Part shown: piece by piece, positions 16,430 through 25,041 of the stretch
Position numbering within the stretch: position 1 is the first letter of the stretch
Layout of the letters: each line of letters starts with the position of its first letter
DNA from: MKSF01 sp037190225
GTDB taxonomy: Bacteria; Bacteroidota; Bacteroidia; Chitinophagales; Chitinophagaceae
Assembly (NCBI GenBank): GCA_037190225.1
Contig: JBBCJL010000001.1
Location: 372,001 to 436,000, forward strand
DNA length: 64,000 bases
Direction: 5' to 3'
Notes under the pieces: model-generated
Seen by the model: the letters and a program-made list of their open reading frames with translations, nothing else
What the model was told of the DNA's origin: nothing
The model's database searches: none
Position numbers and translations under genes: made by a program

Positions 16430-17413
16430 TTACCAGGTGGCATTGTGCAGCAGGTATTGCTTTACATAGTCGGCTACCCCTTCCTCCAGGGTGTAAAAGC
16501 GATGCTTCAGCCCTCTTTCCCTGATCTTGTTCATGTCTGCCTCGGTAAAATACTGGTAGCTTTCCCGGATGTCTTCGGGCGTATCAATATATTCAATGCG
16601 GGCAGGATGGTCCAGCGCGCTGAATATGGCCCGGACGAGGTCATTGAAGGTACGGGCTTCCCCGGTACCGAGGTTATAGATGCCGGAGGCTATACCGCTG
16701 TTCAGGATCCATTCGCATACGGCCACTACGTCCTTTACATACACGAAATCCCGCAGCTGGCCGCCGTCATCATATTCCGGCCTATGGGAGCGGAACAGCT
16801 TTACACTGCCACCTGCCTGTATCTGGCGGAAAGCATGAAAGATAACGGATGCCATCCTGCCTTTATGGTATTCATTCGGGCCGTAAACATTGAAGAACTT
16901 CATTCCGTACCAGCGAGGCGGCTGTACCTTTTGCTGCAGGGCCCAGACATCGAAATCGTTTTTGGATTCACCGTAGGGATTGAGCGGTTTCAGATCGGGG
17001 ATCAGCGCTTCATCATCCTTATATCCCAGGTTGCCGTTGCCGTAAGTGGCAGCGGAAGAGGCATAGACCAGCGGTATCCGGTACCTGGAGCAATACTCCC
17101 ATATCATTTTGGTATAATCCAGGTTCAGGTGCCTGAATATCTTCCTGTCCTGCAGGGTGGTATCGGTCCTGGCGCCCAAGTGATATATAGCTGTTACAAA
17201 TGGGGCATGGGTCTCCAGCCATTCTTCGAACTGATCCCTGTGGACCTTGAGGATATACTGCTTCCCGGAGAGATTGATCGCTTTCTCGGAACTGGAAAAG
17301 TCATCGACCAGGATCAGATTGCTCAGACCCAGGCTGTTAAGGTAACCGGTCATTACACTACCTATAAATCCTGCCGCTCCTGTAACTACTATATATTTTC
17401 TTGCTTGTTCCAT
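16430..17413 (-). CDS. hldD: ADP-L-glycero-D-manno-heptose 6-epimerase
   Basis: 327 residues of the short-chain dehydrogenase/epimerase family. The NADP-binding TGAAGFIGSVMTGYLN is at the N-terminus, the active-site SSAATYG (~117-123) and YGESK (catalytic Tyr and Lys, ~147-151) follow, and FFNVYGPNEYHKGRMASV is distinctive of HldD/RfaD. It converts ADP-D-glycero- to ADP-L-glycero-D-manno-heptose for the lipopolysaccharide inner core. In the same direction as paaB/paaC downstream and a small membrane protein upstream. Confidence 0.93.
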   Translation of the reverse strand: MEQARKYIVVTGAAGFIGSVMTGYLNSLGLSNLILVDDFSSSEKAINLSGKQYILKVHRDQFEEWLETHAPFVTAIYHLGARTDTTLQDRKIFRHLNLDYTKMIWEYCSRYRIPLVYASSAATYGNGNLGYKDDEALIPDLKPLNPYGESKNDFDVWALQQKVQPPRWYGMKFFNVYGPNEYHKGRMASVIFHAFRQIQAGGSVKLFRSHRPEYDDGGQLRDFVYVKDVVAVCEWILNSGIASGIYNLGTGEARTFNDLVRAIFSALDHPARIEYIDTPEDIRESYQYFTEADMNKIRERGLKHRFYTLEEGVADYVKQYLLHNATW

Positions 17414-17468
17414 AACCGTTTCCCTTCTTCTGAACCATTAAATATGAAAATGCACCCGATCCTTATGA

Positions 17469-17669
17469 TTAATGGACTGTGCCTGCGCCCTCTGTTGAAT
17501 GCTGCTGTGTATGCGTGTCGGTATGTGCTTCAGCATGGTGGTCTTCGTGTTGAGAACTGATCCTTACAAAATTGACGGCTGCTACCAGCAAAAAGATGAT
17601 CAGCAGTCCGAACCACATGGCTGCATTACTGGATACATTTGGTTTTTCTTCTACGTGTGAATGTCCCAT
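17469..17669 (-). CDS. Small single-pass membrane protein with His-rich tail
   Basis: 66 residues. A short cytoplasmic N-terminus (MGHSHVEEKP) precedes one membrane segment (~residues 17-36, AMWFGLLIIFLLVAAVNFVR) and a tail rich in His (HEDHHAEAHTDTHTQQH). The tail could bind metal. A TACTTTTG promoter box lies 42 bp upstream. I do not recognise a characterised family. It may be the first gene of the unit with hldD and paaBC. Confidence 0.65.
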   Translation of the reverse strand: MGHSHVEEKPNVSSNAAMWFGLLIIFLLVAAVNFVRISSQHEDHHAEAHTDTHTQQHSTEGAGTVH

Positions 17670-17710
17670 ACTAAGTTTTATATTGTAAAAAAGGTTTCAA
17701 ATACGAAACA

Positions 17711-17718
17711 CAAAAGTA
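17711..17718 (-). promoter_or_regulatory. -7 box TACTTTTG, minus strand
   Basis: Perfect TAnnTTTG match driving the His-tail membrane protein and possibly hldD-paaBC. The same octamer serves ccoS and the hemerythrin-like gene, but no TGAT-N4-ATCA palindrome accompanies it here. Confidence 0.5.
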
Positions 17719-17907
17719 GGGTATATTTTGTAGTTTTTTTACGTTTTCGTGACAAAATCTTTGGTGGTATCGTGCCGTCTAGGAACGCGGATGAGCTACT
17801 TCCTTCCGAATTTGGAATTTTAAGTTATTTTTGCAGGAATCCGGCTGGCAGGAGAGCCTGTGGCGGTACCGGCAGCTTTGCCGAACATCCTAATTTTATA
17901 CAGCATA

Positions 17908-18690
17908 ATGACAGCGATACACCCATTAAGATATACCTGGAGTTACAGGGAGCCGGCAGACCTTTCCCGGCTGGCCTATCATAAGCTTATTTTCTGGAAT
18001 GACGGTATTTGTCTTCTCGGCTACAGCGAGGAACATATTATTGTTGCCGCCAAATCTCTGGGCTTTGATCCGGATATCTCCGCGGAAACCTTTACCGGCT
18101 TTCTCATGGATGAGCCCTTGCTGGGCGGAGGTGAGCCGGTAACGCAGCTGCTGGTCTTATCTGACAGGCAGCTGCTGATACCCGAAGGCGTATTTGATGT
18201 GAACGCGTCCGAAAGCTGGTTCAGGTCCCTCCATTTTGTCGATACGAATGAAGCTGTTGAAGTGTTTGCGCTCCATAAGCCTAAGGCCGTTGCGCTGGAA
18301 GCGGTACGGAGAGACCTCATAAGCGTTATCAAAGGCATATACGCGGATGTGGCGGTGCTGGGTTTTAGCAATCACCTCCTGAACTTTTTTGATGAAGGCG
18401 CGGGCAATGTCGGCGTAACGATATTGGGCGACAAGGCTGTATTGCAGGCCTACCGTTTCCAGCAGTTGCACGCCCTGAAAGTGACGGACGCTTCGGAAGG
18501 AGAGGTGCTGGAGTTCATTGCAGCGCTCCGGGACACTTATGGAATGAAGCAGGAGGACGTCAGGATCACTGTCAGCGGCTATGGGGACCGGCTGGAGCCC
18601 GTAATGACCACGCTGCGTGATTTTTTTGCTACGCGGGAGCACCTGCTCCGGGAGTCATTTTTTAATGCCGTTGCCTTATGCGGATCATAG
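17908..18690 (+). CDS. DUF3822 family protein
   Basis: 260 residues from the ATG at 17908, chosen because the conserved region begins at MTAIHPLRYTW; an upstream in-frame ATG adds only atypical residues. This is a Bacteroidota-specific family with an actin/hexokinase-like ring (RNase-H-like fold) appearance: VAVLGFSNHLLNFF, GNVGVTILGDKAVLQAYRFQ, and a C-terminal RITVSGYGDRLEPV. Function is unknown. It overlaps rsmD by 13 bp; linkage to rsmD is common in the phylum and suggests a translation-linked or cell-envelope role (inference). Confidence 0.8.
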   Translation: MTAIHPLRYTWSYREPADLSRLAYHKLIFWNDGICLLGYSEEHIIVAAKSLGFDPDISAETFTGFLMDEPLLGGGEPVTQLLVLSDRQLLIPEGVFDVNASESWFRSLHFVDTNEAVEVFALHKPKAVALEAVRRDLISVIKGIYADVAVLGFSNHLLNFFDEGAGNVGVTILGDKAVLQAYRFQQLHALKVTDASEGEVLEFIAALRDTYGMKQEDVRITVSGYGDRLEPVMTTLRDFFATREHLLRESFFNAVALCGS

Positions 18691-19214
18691 GCGGCAGCCT
18701 GGGCGGCCGGAAATTCAACCCGCCTGCCAGGATCCCGGCACGGCCCACTACCGACCTGGTGAAAGAAAGCCTTTTTAATATCCTGCAGCATACGATAGAT
18801 CTTGAGGCGATTGATGTGCTGGACCTTTTCTCCGGTACGGGCAATATTGCCTATGAATTCGCTTCCAGGGGCGCGAGCAGCGTGGTAGCGGTGGAGAAGG
18901 ATGCGCTATCGGTGAAGTTTATCAGGGACACCTGCAGCCTGTTACGGCTGGAGCATTGTGAGGTGATAGCGGGAGATGCGCTAAAGATGTTATCTGCACT
19001 GGCGCAGCGGCGGCAGTTCGATGTGGTGTTTGCTGATCCTCCGTATGCCCTGCCCCTGATGGGCGAACTGCCGGATATGGTGCTGGATGCGGGTGTGCTG
19101 CGTCACGGGGGTATGCTGATACTGGAGCATACGCATAATATAGATTTTGAAAATCATGACCGCTGTTTCAGGTCTAAGAAATATGGCAGCAGCTTTTTGT
19201 CTTTTTTCCGCTGA
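18678..19214 (+). CDS. rsmD: 16S rRNA (guanine(966)-N(2))-methyltransferase
   Basis: 178 residues, full length for RsmD. MRIIGGSLGGRKFNPP is the conserved N-terminus, RPTTDLVKESLFNIL the RNA-contacting helix, LDLFSGTGNIAYEFASRGA the SAM-binding motif I, and VFADPPYALP the catalytic DPPY motif of N2-guanine methyltransferases. It methylates G966 of 16S rRNA on the 30S subunit. Translationally coupled to DUF3822 by a 13-bp overlap. It ends before a bidirectional terminator. Confidence 0.95.
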   Translation: MRIIGGSLGGRKFNPPARIPARPTTDLVKESLFNILQHTIDLEAIDVLDLFSGTGNIAYEFASRGASSVVAVEKDALSVKFIRDTCSLLRLEHCEVIAGDALKMLSALAQRRQFDVVFADPPYALPLMGELPDMVLDAGVLRHGGMLILEHTHNIDFENHDRCFRSKKYGSSFLSFFR

Positions 19215-19264
19215 CAGGCAGTATGCGCATCCTGTTAAAAGATATTACCATTATATTGGTGCTG

Positions 19265-19306
19265 TTTACGATAAAGGCGGGCTCAACAGCCCGCCTTTAT
19301 CGTAAA
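19265..19306. terminator. Bidirectional terminator between rsmD and the ccm genes
   Basis: A 19-bp perfect stem (TTTACGATAAAGGCGGGCT with its complement) around CAAC. T residues at both ends make it usable by both convergent transcripts. Confidence 0.9.
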
Positions 19307-19341
19307 ACAATATATCATACACCTTGGGTGCAGTATCGTTT

Positions 19342-19572
19342 TTAATTCCTGAAATCCTTTTGTTCCAGTTGTTTGATCTTTCTTTCCAGCCGGATCATAT
19401 AGATGATCAGCCCGACAAAAATGATGGTCATTACTGCGATGACTATGTATATTTTTCCTTCACCATAAAAATTTTCGGCCATCTGGACCTTGGGGGCTGT
19501 TTCCTGTGCGGACAACGTAACTGCCTGGGACAACAGCATGAAAAGCGTTGAGAAGAATACTGGAAGTTTCAT
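19342..19572 (-). CDS. CcmD-like small membrane protein
   Basis: 76 residues: an N-terminal hydrophobic segment (signal-like, ending LSAQ), a short linker, one membrane helix (YIVIAVMTIIFVGLIIYMIR), and a basic/acidic coil (LERKIKQLEQKDF). This matches the CcmD-family pattern seen in Bacteroidota directly after ccmC. CcmD stabilises the CcmABC haem-export complex. Five bases separate it from the ccmC stop. Confidence 0.75.
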   Translation of the reverse strand: MKLPVFFSTLFMLLSQAVTLSAQETAPKVQMAENFYGEGKIYIVIAVMTIIFVGLIIYMIRLERKIKQLEQKDFRN

Positions 19573-19577
19573 ATTAT

Positions 19578-20240
19578 TTAGAGGAGGTCTTGTTTTTTAT
19601 ATTTAATGATTTCAGTGCGGATGAACAGGGTGGCTATCCAGAGACCCATCAATATCCATCCTATGGCTACCGGGCGGAAGACAATGCTGAGCTCCGGCGC
19701 CATTTTGCCGAAGGCGGGGTTGTCGCCGCCGGTTCCGGGATGCAGCGATTCCGTAAGCCGCGGCAGGATCCAGATCAGCGGGATCATCAGCGCGAAGGCG
19801 AATACATTAAAGACGGCAGAGATACGTGCTCTTTTTTCCAGGTCTGTAATAGAGGTCCTCAGCACCACATAGGCAAAGTAAATGAGCATGGAAAGCAGCG
19901 TCATGACCTGCTTGGGGTCATTGCTCCAGAAGGCGCCCCAGGTGCTCCTGGCCCACAGCATACCCGTTAGCATGCCCAGGCACCCGAAGTAGAGGCCGGT
20001 CTTGATGAGCTGGGAGGACCAGATATCGTATTTCAGGTCGTTCCTGGCCAGGTACATGATGGCGTAATAAACGCTGATGACAAATAAAACGGTCATTGTG
20101 AACCACATAGGCACGTGGAAGAAGACATTCCTGATCGTTTCGTTCAGGATGCCCAGCCTCGGGACACTCATAGCGAGGCCGTAGATGATACCATACAGTA
20201 CCAGCAGGGCCCCTAATGCTTTCCACCAATGTTTCAACAT
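19578..20240 (-). CDS. ccmC: Haem exporter subunit CcmC / cytochrome c assembly protein
   Basis: 220 residues with six predicted membrane segments. The haem-handling WWD-like motif is WARSTWGAFWSNDPKQ (~residues 96-111), flanked by conserved histidines including NVFFHVPMWF. CcmC presents haem to CcmE on the periplasmic side for cytochrome c maturation. This fits with the c-type cytochromes CcoO and CcoP encoded 24 kb away. It has its own promoter box and is followed by the CcmD-like gene. Confidence 0.9.
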   Translation of the reverse strand: MLKHWWKALGALLVLYGIIYGLAMSVPRLGILNETIRNVFFHVPMWFTMTVLFVISVYYAIMYLARNDLKYDIWSSQLIKTGLYFGCLGMLTGMLWARSTWGAFWSNDPKQVMTLLSMLIYFAYVVLRTSITDLEKRARISAVFNVFAFALMIPLIWILPRLTESLHPGTGGDNPAFGKMAPELSIVFRPVAIGWILMGLWIATLFIRTEIIKYKKQDLL

Positions 20241-20272
20241 AGCATTCTTATGGGGTGATTAATTTGAGACCT

Positions 20273-20280
20273 CAAAATTA
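20273..20280 (-). promoter_or_regulatory. -7 box TAATTTTG of ccmC
   Basis: Minus-strand perfect TAnnTTTG, 33 bp before the ccmC start. Confidence 0.5.
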
Positions 20281-20334
20281 ATGCTTTCTGTCGGTATGAT
20301 TATATTTTTATTTGGAGAATCCGGAACCGGGCAT

Positions 20335-20375
20335 AAAAAAGCCGCCCACCTTTGCCGGGACGCAAGGGTGGGCGG
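20335..20375 (-). terminator. Terminator of the T9SS/PKD gene
   Basis: CCGCCCACC(T)TTGC pairs with GCAA(G)GGTGGGCGG. Read on the minus strand, the stem runs into TTTTTT (A run at 20335-20340). It lies ~20 bp after the stop at 20395. Confidence 0.85.
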
Positions 20376-20394
20376 TTAAAGTCAATGCTGTAAA

Positions 20395-21675
20395 TTATCT
20401 CGCGATCTCAAACCTGCCGGTATAGATGCCTTCGTCAGTAGTGACCCTGAGCATGTAGATGCCGGACGGAATGGAGGATATGTCGATGGAGGAGACGGTT
20501 GTGTCCGTTCTGAGCAATTCCTGGCCCAGCATATTGATAACAGTGATGTCGCGGACAGATACGGCCTGCCCGAAGTCGATATGCAGCAGGTTGTTCGCCG
20601 GGTTAGGGTAAAGCCCTGTGATCTGGCCGGTGGCAGTGGCACCGATGCCCAGGTTATCCGTAAGGGTGGTGGTCAGGGTGTCGCTGCCGCATTCATTGGA
20701 GACGACCAGTGTAATGGTATAGGTGCCCCGGCTGCTGTAGGTATGTGAAGGTCCTGTACCCATGCCTGTATTACCATCCCCGAAATCCCAGTTGTAGGAA
20801 ATGGCATTTTGCGCATTGACTACCTGGAAGGTATAGCTGCCGCCACCGTCATTGCTGTAGTTAATGGCGCTGGCGGAAGGCAGCGGCGTTACGGCAATAT
20901 TGATCGTATCGCTGACCGTACAGCCTTCATTGCTGACGGTTACGTAATAACGGCCTGCCGCTTCAACGGTGAGTGTCTGGTTGCCGGAATTGTCATTCCA
21001 GAGATAGGAGCTTCCGGCATTCTGCGCGTCCAGAACCAGGCTGCTGCCATCACAGATCGTTGTGTCATTGCCGAGGTCGGGATTTGCTACCGCGCAGACA
21101 TCCAGGCCGAAGAATATGGGCGGGAAATTATTGAGGTAAGTGCTTCCCGTGGCGGGGCCATACTTCATACGGGCCGGAATGGTACCGCCGGGATTATTGA
21201 AGGTGGTGGCGAATCCGTTGGTATAGCTGGTCTGCTCCACATCAAAGATCAGGTTGTCGGTACCGTTCCAGTAGAACGGCTGCTGCAGCTCTATCTTCAG
21301 CCATACGCCTGCCTGTACATTGGGGAATGTATGGGTAGCCGCGAAAAATACGGTGTCCAGTCCTGCATTGGACCAGGCTCCGGAAGGGAGCTCAGGCGAG
21401 GAGGTGGTGCCCAGGCGTACTATAAAATCAGTATAGGTGGCGCTGGTCGCCGCATTGGAGGGCATCACATATACCGCGGTGATATTGCCGCCTGTAAAAG
21501 CGGTATTCATATCGGATGCATAGTACAGGAACTGTGAGCGTACGTGAAAGTTGGAGTTGAAGGTGGACAGGTTGCTGCCGTTGTTGGAGGCCTGGTAATA
21601 ATAGTCGGGCTGCGCGAATGCGGATTGCAGCAGCAACAGGAAGCAGGCCGCCATGAATAAGTAGGTTTTTCTCAT
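20395..21675 (-). CDS. Secreted PKD-domain protein with T9SS type A sorting signal
   Basis: 426 residues. A signal peptide (~1-21, LLLQSAFAQ) is followed by an N-terminal beta domain (~25-200) that resembles the N-terminal domain of the 3270-residue protein at 29.8-39.7 kb: VRLGTTSS, HTFPNVQAGVWLKIELQQPF and WNGTDNLIFDVEQTSY correspond to KLGSTTQ, TTFPAQNQGDWLEIPLQTPY and WDGTSSLVLEVSQEGY there. Next come an Ig-like region (DLGNDTTICDGSSLVLDAQN) and a PKD domain (NYNWDFGDGN variant ISYNWDFGDGNTG). The type A T9SS C-terminal domain begins LYPNPANNLLHIDF and ends GRFEIAR. It is exported by Sec, then T9SS, and probably surface-attached. Confidence 0.9.
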   Translation of the reverse strand: MRKTYLFMAACFLLLLQSAFAQPDYYYQASNNGSNLSTFNSNFHVRSQFLYYASDMNTAFTGGNITAVYVMPSNAATSATYTDFIVRLGTTSSPELPSGAWSNAGLDTVFFAATHTFPNVQAGVWLKIELQQPFYWNGTDNLIFDVEQTSYTNGFATTFNNPGGTIPARMKYGPATGSTYLNNFPPIFFGLDVCAVANPDLGNDTTICDGSSLVLDAQNAGSSYLWNDNSGNQTLTVEAAGRYYVTVSNEGCTVSDTINIAVTPLPSASAINYSNDGGGSYTFQVVNAQNAISYNWDFGDGNTGMGTGPSHTYSSRGTYTITLVVSNECGSDTLTTTLTDNLGIGATATGQITGLYPNPANNLLHIDFGQAVSVRDITVINMLGQELLRTDTTVSSIDISSIPSGIYMLRVTTDEGIYTGRFEIAR

Positions 21676-21840
21676 GACTCTTATATATTTACAATGAAAG
21701 AATGGAATGAACCTTATAAAGATACTTGTTTTATTAACATTAAATTTATTAATGTTATTTTTTAGTGAATAATTGTGAAATAGTGAGTTATTTGTTAATG
21801 ATATATTAATATGTGCGGAGTTAAATTTACAATTCCATTT

Positions 21841-21872
21841 TTTGATATTAATATATTTTTATTTTACCTTTG
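21841..21872 (+). promoter_or_regulatory. Promoter of fusA: -33 TTTG and -7 TACCTTTG
   Basis: TTTG at 21841-21844 and TACCTTTG at 21865-21872, spaced by 20 bp in a very AT-rich region, a textbook Bacteroidota promoter. The 5' leader would be ~55 nt. The 21676-21840 part of the gap holds only AT-rich sequence. Confidence 0.75.
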
Positions 21873-21930
21873 CACTCTTAATTAAATTAGGGAAAGTAAT
21901 ATTTTAATTTAAAACTATAATAAAACTGTC

Positions 21931-24093
21931 ATGGCAGATTTACGCTTACAGCGCAATTTTGGTATTGCTGCTCACATTGATGCAGGGAAAACAACTACCA
22001 CAGAACGTATCTTATACTATACAGGGGTAAACCATAAGATCGGTGAAACTCACGAAGGTGGTGCAACTACGGACTGGATGGAACAGGAAAAAGAACGTGG
22101 GATCACTATTACCTCAGCTGCGGTTACCTGCTTTTGGAACTTTCCGACTGTACAGGGACAGCCGACTCCTGATGCGAAGAACTATAAATTCAATATCATT
22201 GATACTCCCGGTCACGTGGACTTTACAGTAGAGGTGGAGCGTTCTATGCGTGTACTGGATGGTCTTGTTGCTTTATTCTCCGCGGTAGATGGTGTGGAGC
22301 CCCAATCTGAAACTGTATGGCGTCAGGCCAACCGTTATCGTGTACCACGGGTCGGCTTCGTGAACAAAATGGACCGTATCGGTGCTGACTTCCTGATGGT
22401 GGTGAACCAGGTGCGTGACATGCTGGGCGCTAAGGCCGTTCCTTTACAATTACCGATAGGCGCTGAAGATGATTTCAAAGGTGTGGTGGATCTGATCACT
22501 ATGAAATCCATTATCTGGGACGATGCTTCCAAAGGTATGACCTATACCGAAGGAGAGGTACCTGCTGATATGCTGGATGAAGTGAACCAGTACAGGGCTG
22601 AGCTGGTAGAGGCTGTTGCCGAATACGATGATACGCTGATGGAAAAATTCTTTGAGGATCCTAATTCCATCTCTGAGACCGAGATCCACGAAGCGGTACG
22701 TAAAGCGACCATTGACCTGTCCATCATCCCTATGTTATGTGGATCTTCTTACCGTAACAAAGGTGTACAGACAATGCTGGATTGTGTAGTCCGCTACCTG
22801 CCTTCTCCTATGGATGTTGAAGCCATTGAAGGTACGGATCCTTCTGATACGGAAAAGAAATTATATCGTAAGCCGGATGCTAAGGAACCATTCGCGGCCC
22901 TGGCCTTCAAAATCATGACCGATCCTTTCGTAGGTCGTCTGGCATTCTTCCGCGCCTACTCCGGTCACCTGGATGCAGGTTCTTATGTACTGAACGTACG
23001 TTCCGGTAAAAACGAGCGTATCTCCCGCATCATGCAGATGCACGCCAACAAGCAGAACCCGATCGACTTTATCGAAGCCGGTGATATCGGTGCTGCCGTA
23101 GGCTTTAAAGATATTAAGACAGGCGATACCCTGTGTGATGAAAAGCACCCTATCGTACTGGAAAACATGTTTATCCCTGAGCCGGTGATCGCTATTGCCA
23201 TTGAGCCTAAAACTCAGGCTGACGTGGATAAGATGGGTATGGCTATCGCCAAGCTGGTAGAGGAAGATCCTACGCTGCGCGTCAATACTGATGAAGCTAC
23301 AGGCCAGACCATCCTGCGCGGTATGGGTGAGCTGCACCTGGAAATCATCCTGGATCGTCTGAAACGCGAGTTCAAGGTAGAGGTAAACCAGGGCGCTCCT
23401 CAGGTAGCTTACAAGGAAGCATTTACCACAACATTTACACACCGTGAAGTATTCAAGAAGCAATCCGGTGGTCGTGGTAAGTTCGCCGACATCCAGTTCG
23501 AGATCGGACCTGCTGATGAAGCGTTCCTGGCCGAAGAGAAAAACGGTAACTTCCAGTTCGTAAATGATATCTTTGGTGGTTCTATCCCTAAGGAGTTCGT
23601 GCCTGCTATCATCAAAGGTTTTGAGACCTCTATGGTGAATGGCGTACTGGCCGGATATCCGATCGAGCATATGAAGGTTCGTGTATTTGACGGTTCTTTC
23701 CACCAGGTGGATTCTGACTCTATGTCATTTGAGCTGTGTGCCAGACAAGGCTTCAAAAAAGCCGGTCGCCAGGCCAAGCCGATCCTGCTGGAGCCTATTA
23801 TGAGAGTGGAAGTGCTGACTCCGGACCAGTATATGGGTGATGTAACAGGTGACCTGAACCGTCGCCGTGCTATGCTGGAAGGTATGGATACAAGGAATAA
23901 CCTGCAGGTGATCAAGGCTAAAGTGCCGCTGTCTGAAATGTTCGGTTATGTAACGCAGTTACGTTCCCTTTCTTCCGGCCGTGCCACCTCTACGATGGAG
24001 TTCAGCCACTATGCACAGGCGCCTCGTAACGTAGAAGAAGAGGTGATCGCAAAAGGCAGAGGTAAAGGTATCGGCAGCGATGATGATGAATAA
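21931..24093 (+). CDS. fusA: Elongation factor G
   Basis: 720 residues. The GTPase domain carries G1 AHIDAGKTTTTERILYYTG, switch II DTPGHVDFTVEVERSMR and G4 NKMDR; domain IV contains the RGMGELHLEIILDRL and SGGRGKFADIQFE passages. It drives ribosomal translocation and, with RRF, ribosome recycling. The codon choice is visibly different from neighbours, with strong preference for CGT (Arg) and GGT (Gly), as expected for a highly expressed gene. It is monocistronic here, not in the usual rpsL-rpsG-fusA-tuf string. A strong terminator follows. Confidence 0.97.
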   Translation: MADLRLQRNFGIAAHIDAGKTTTTERILYYTGVNHKIGETHEGGATTDWMEQEKERGITITSAAVTCFWNFPTVQGQPTPDAKNYKFNIIDTPGHVDFTVEVERSMRVLDGLVALFSAVDGVEPQSETVWRQANRYRVPRVGFVNKMDRIGADFLMVVNQVRDMLGAKAVPLQLPIGAEDDFKGVVDLITMKSIIWDDASKGMTYTEGEVPADMLDEVNQYRAELVEAVAEYDDTLMEKFFEDPNSISETEIHEAVRKATIDLSIIPMLCGSSYRNKGVQTMLDCVVRYLPSPMDVEAIEGTDPSDTEKKLYRKPDAKEPFAALAFKIMTDPFVGRLAFFRAYSGHLDAGSYVLNVRSGKNERISRIMQMHANKQNPIDFIEAGDIGAAVGFKDIKTGDTLCDEKHPIVLENMFIPEPVIAIAIEPKTQADVDKMGMAIAKLVEEDPTLRVNTDEATGQTILRGMGELHLEIILDRLKREFKVEVNQGAPQVAYKEAFTTTFTHREVFKKQSGGRGKFADIQFEIGPADEAFLAEEKNGNFQFVNDIFGGSIPKEFVPAIIKGFETSMVNGVLAGYPIEHMKVRVFDGSFHQVDSDSMSFELCARQGFKKAGRQAKPILLEPIMRVEVLTPDQYMGDVTGDLNRRRAMLEGMDTRNNLQVIKAKVPLSEMFGYVTQLRSLSSGRATSTMEFSHYAQAPRNVEEEVIAKGRGKGIGSDDDE

Positions 24094-24128
24094 TTGACCT
24101 CTTTTGTCGGTTACCGATAATAACAACA

Positions 24129-24164
24129 ACAAGGGCCGCAGCTTAAGCTGCGGCCCTTGTTTAT
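24129..24164 (+). terminator. Terminator of fusA
   Basis: ACAAGGGCCGCAGC and GCTGCGGCCCTTGT form a 14-bp perfect stem around TTAA, then TTTATTGTT. Confidence 0.9.
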
Positions 24165-24239
24165 TGTTGTATCCTGACGGGCAGTTTATAAGGAACGATT
24201 TGCTGTTACAGATATGTTTCTCTGAAAAAAAAATCTGCT

Positions 24240-24292
24240 GTGAGCCAGGGAACGCTTTCGCTGCCCAAAGAATAGCATGTGGTCATTGCCGG
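24240..24292 (+). repeat. Fragment of the intergenic repeat family, copy E
   Basis: About 53 bp (core GGGAACGCTTTCGCTGCCCA, then AAGAATAGCATGTGGTCATT) closely match 29033-29083 of copy B (by eye roughly nine bases in ten). Terminal inverted repeats are not recognisable, so this is a fragment between fusA and engB. Confidence 0.65.
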
Positions 24293-24307
24293 AGCCTCGC
24301 AGAAGGC

Positions 24308-24952
24308 CTATGGGGCGGGTTCTTCCGCGGTCTCTTCGGCGGTAATGATCTCATCAATATACCGCAGTATCTCCTTACGGCCGGATCTTTTAACGGTGGA
24401 AGTGACAAAATGTGCCGGGAGGAACTGCCAGTCCTCCTTCATCCTGTTCAGGAAATTTTTGACATTCCGCGCCGTTTCCGATTGCTTGTTCTTATCGGAC
24501 TTGGTGAATACAAGGGTGAAAGGCACACCAAGCTCCCCGAGGGTTTCCATAAAGGCGATATCTATTTGCTGCGGTTCCAGGCGGCTGTCTATCAGCAGGA
24601 ACACATTATAAAGATTTTCGCGCTTCTCAAAATAGCCCAGTATCATTTTCTTCCAGGCGGCCCTTTGCGTCTGGGAGCGTTTGGCATAGCCGTACCCGGG
24701 GAGATCCACGAGATACCAGCTGCCCGGCTGGACGCCGTCCTTGCCGCCGTTGATGACGAAGTGGTTGATCATCTGTGTTTTGCCGGGGGAAGAAGATACT
24801 TTGGCCAGCGCCTGGTTCGTGAGCAGGTTGATGAGGGAAGACTTGCCTACGTTGGAGCGTCCAATGAAAGCGAATTCCGGCCTGTCGGGGGGCGGGCAAT
24901 GCGCTATGCTGGGGCTGCTGATAAGGTAGCTGGCTGTATGTATTTCTGACAT
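24308..24952 (-). CDS. engB: Ribosome biogenesis GTPase EngB/YsxC
   Basis: 214 residues from the ATG at 24952. The longer upstream frame is rejected because the conserved protein starts at MSEIHTASYLISS. G motifs are G1 GRSNVGKSSLINLL, G3 DLPGYGYAKRS, and G4 TKSDKNKQ. EngB is an essential TRAFAC GTPase needed for 50S assembly. It stands 89 bp downstream of ilvE on the same strand, separated by a weak hairpin. Confidence 0.95.
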   Translation of the reverse strand: MSEIHTASYLISSPSIAHCPPPDRPEFAFIGRSNVGKSSLINLLTNQALAKVSSSPGKTQMINHFVINGGKDGVQPGSWYLVDLPGYGYAKRSQTQRAAWKKMILGYFEKRENLYNVFLLIDSRLEPQQIDIAFMETLGELGVPFTLVFTKSDKNKQSETARNVKNFLNRMKEDWQFLPAHFVTSTVKRSGRKEILRYIDEIITAEETAEEPAP

Positions 24953-24965
24953 AATGATACTGTTT

Positions 24966-25011
24966 AAAAAGCGACTTGATAAAGTTGATGAGCTTTTATT
25001 CAAGTCGCTTT
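24966..25011 (-). terminator. Hairpin between ilvE and engB
   Basis: Minus-strand stem AAAGCGACTTGA/TCAAGTCGCTTT (12 bp, 20-base loop) followed by a five-T run. A weak terminator or attenuator between the two genes. Confidence 0.55.
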
Positions 25012-25041
25012 GATAATAATAATTAAGTAGGGATATCCCGG

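Noticed and set aside
16403..17560. 385-codon plus-strand frame over hldD
   Set aside because: Antisense shadow of a clearly recognised epimerase; no promoter or family features.
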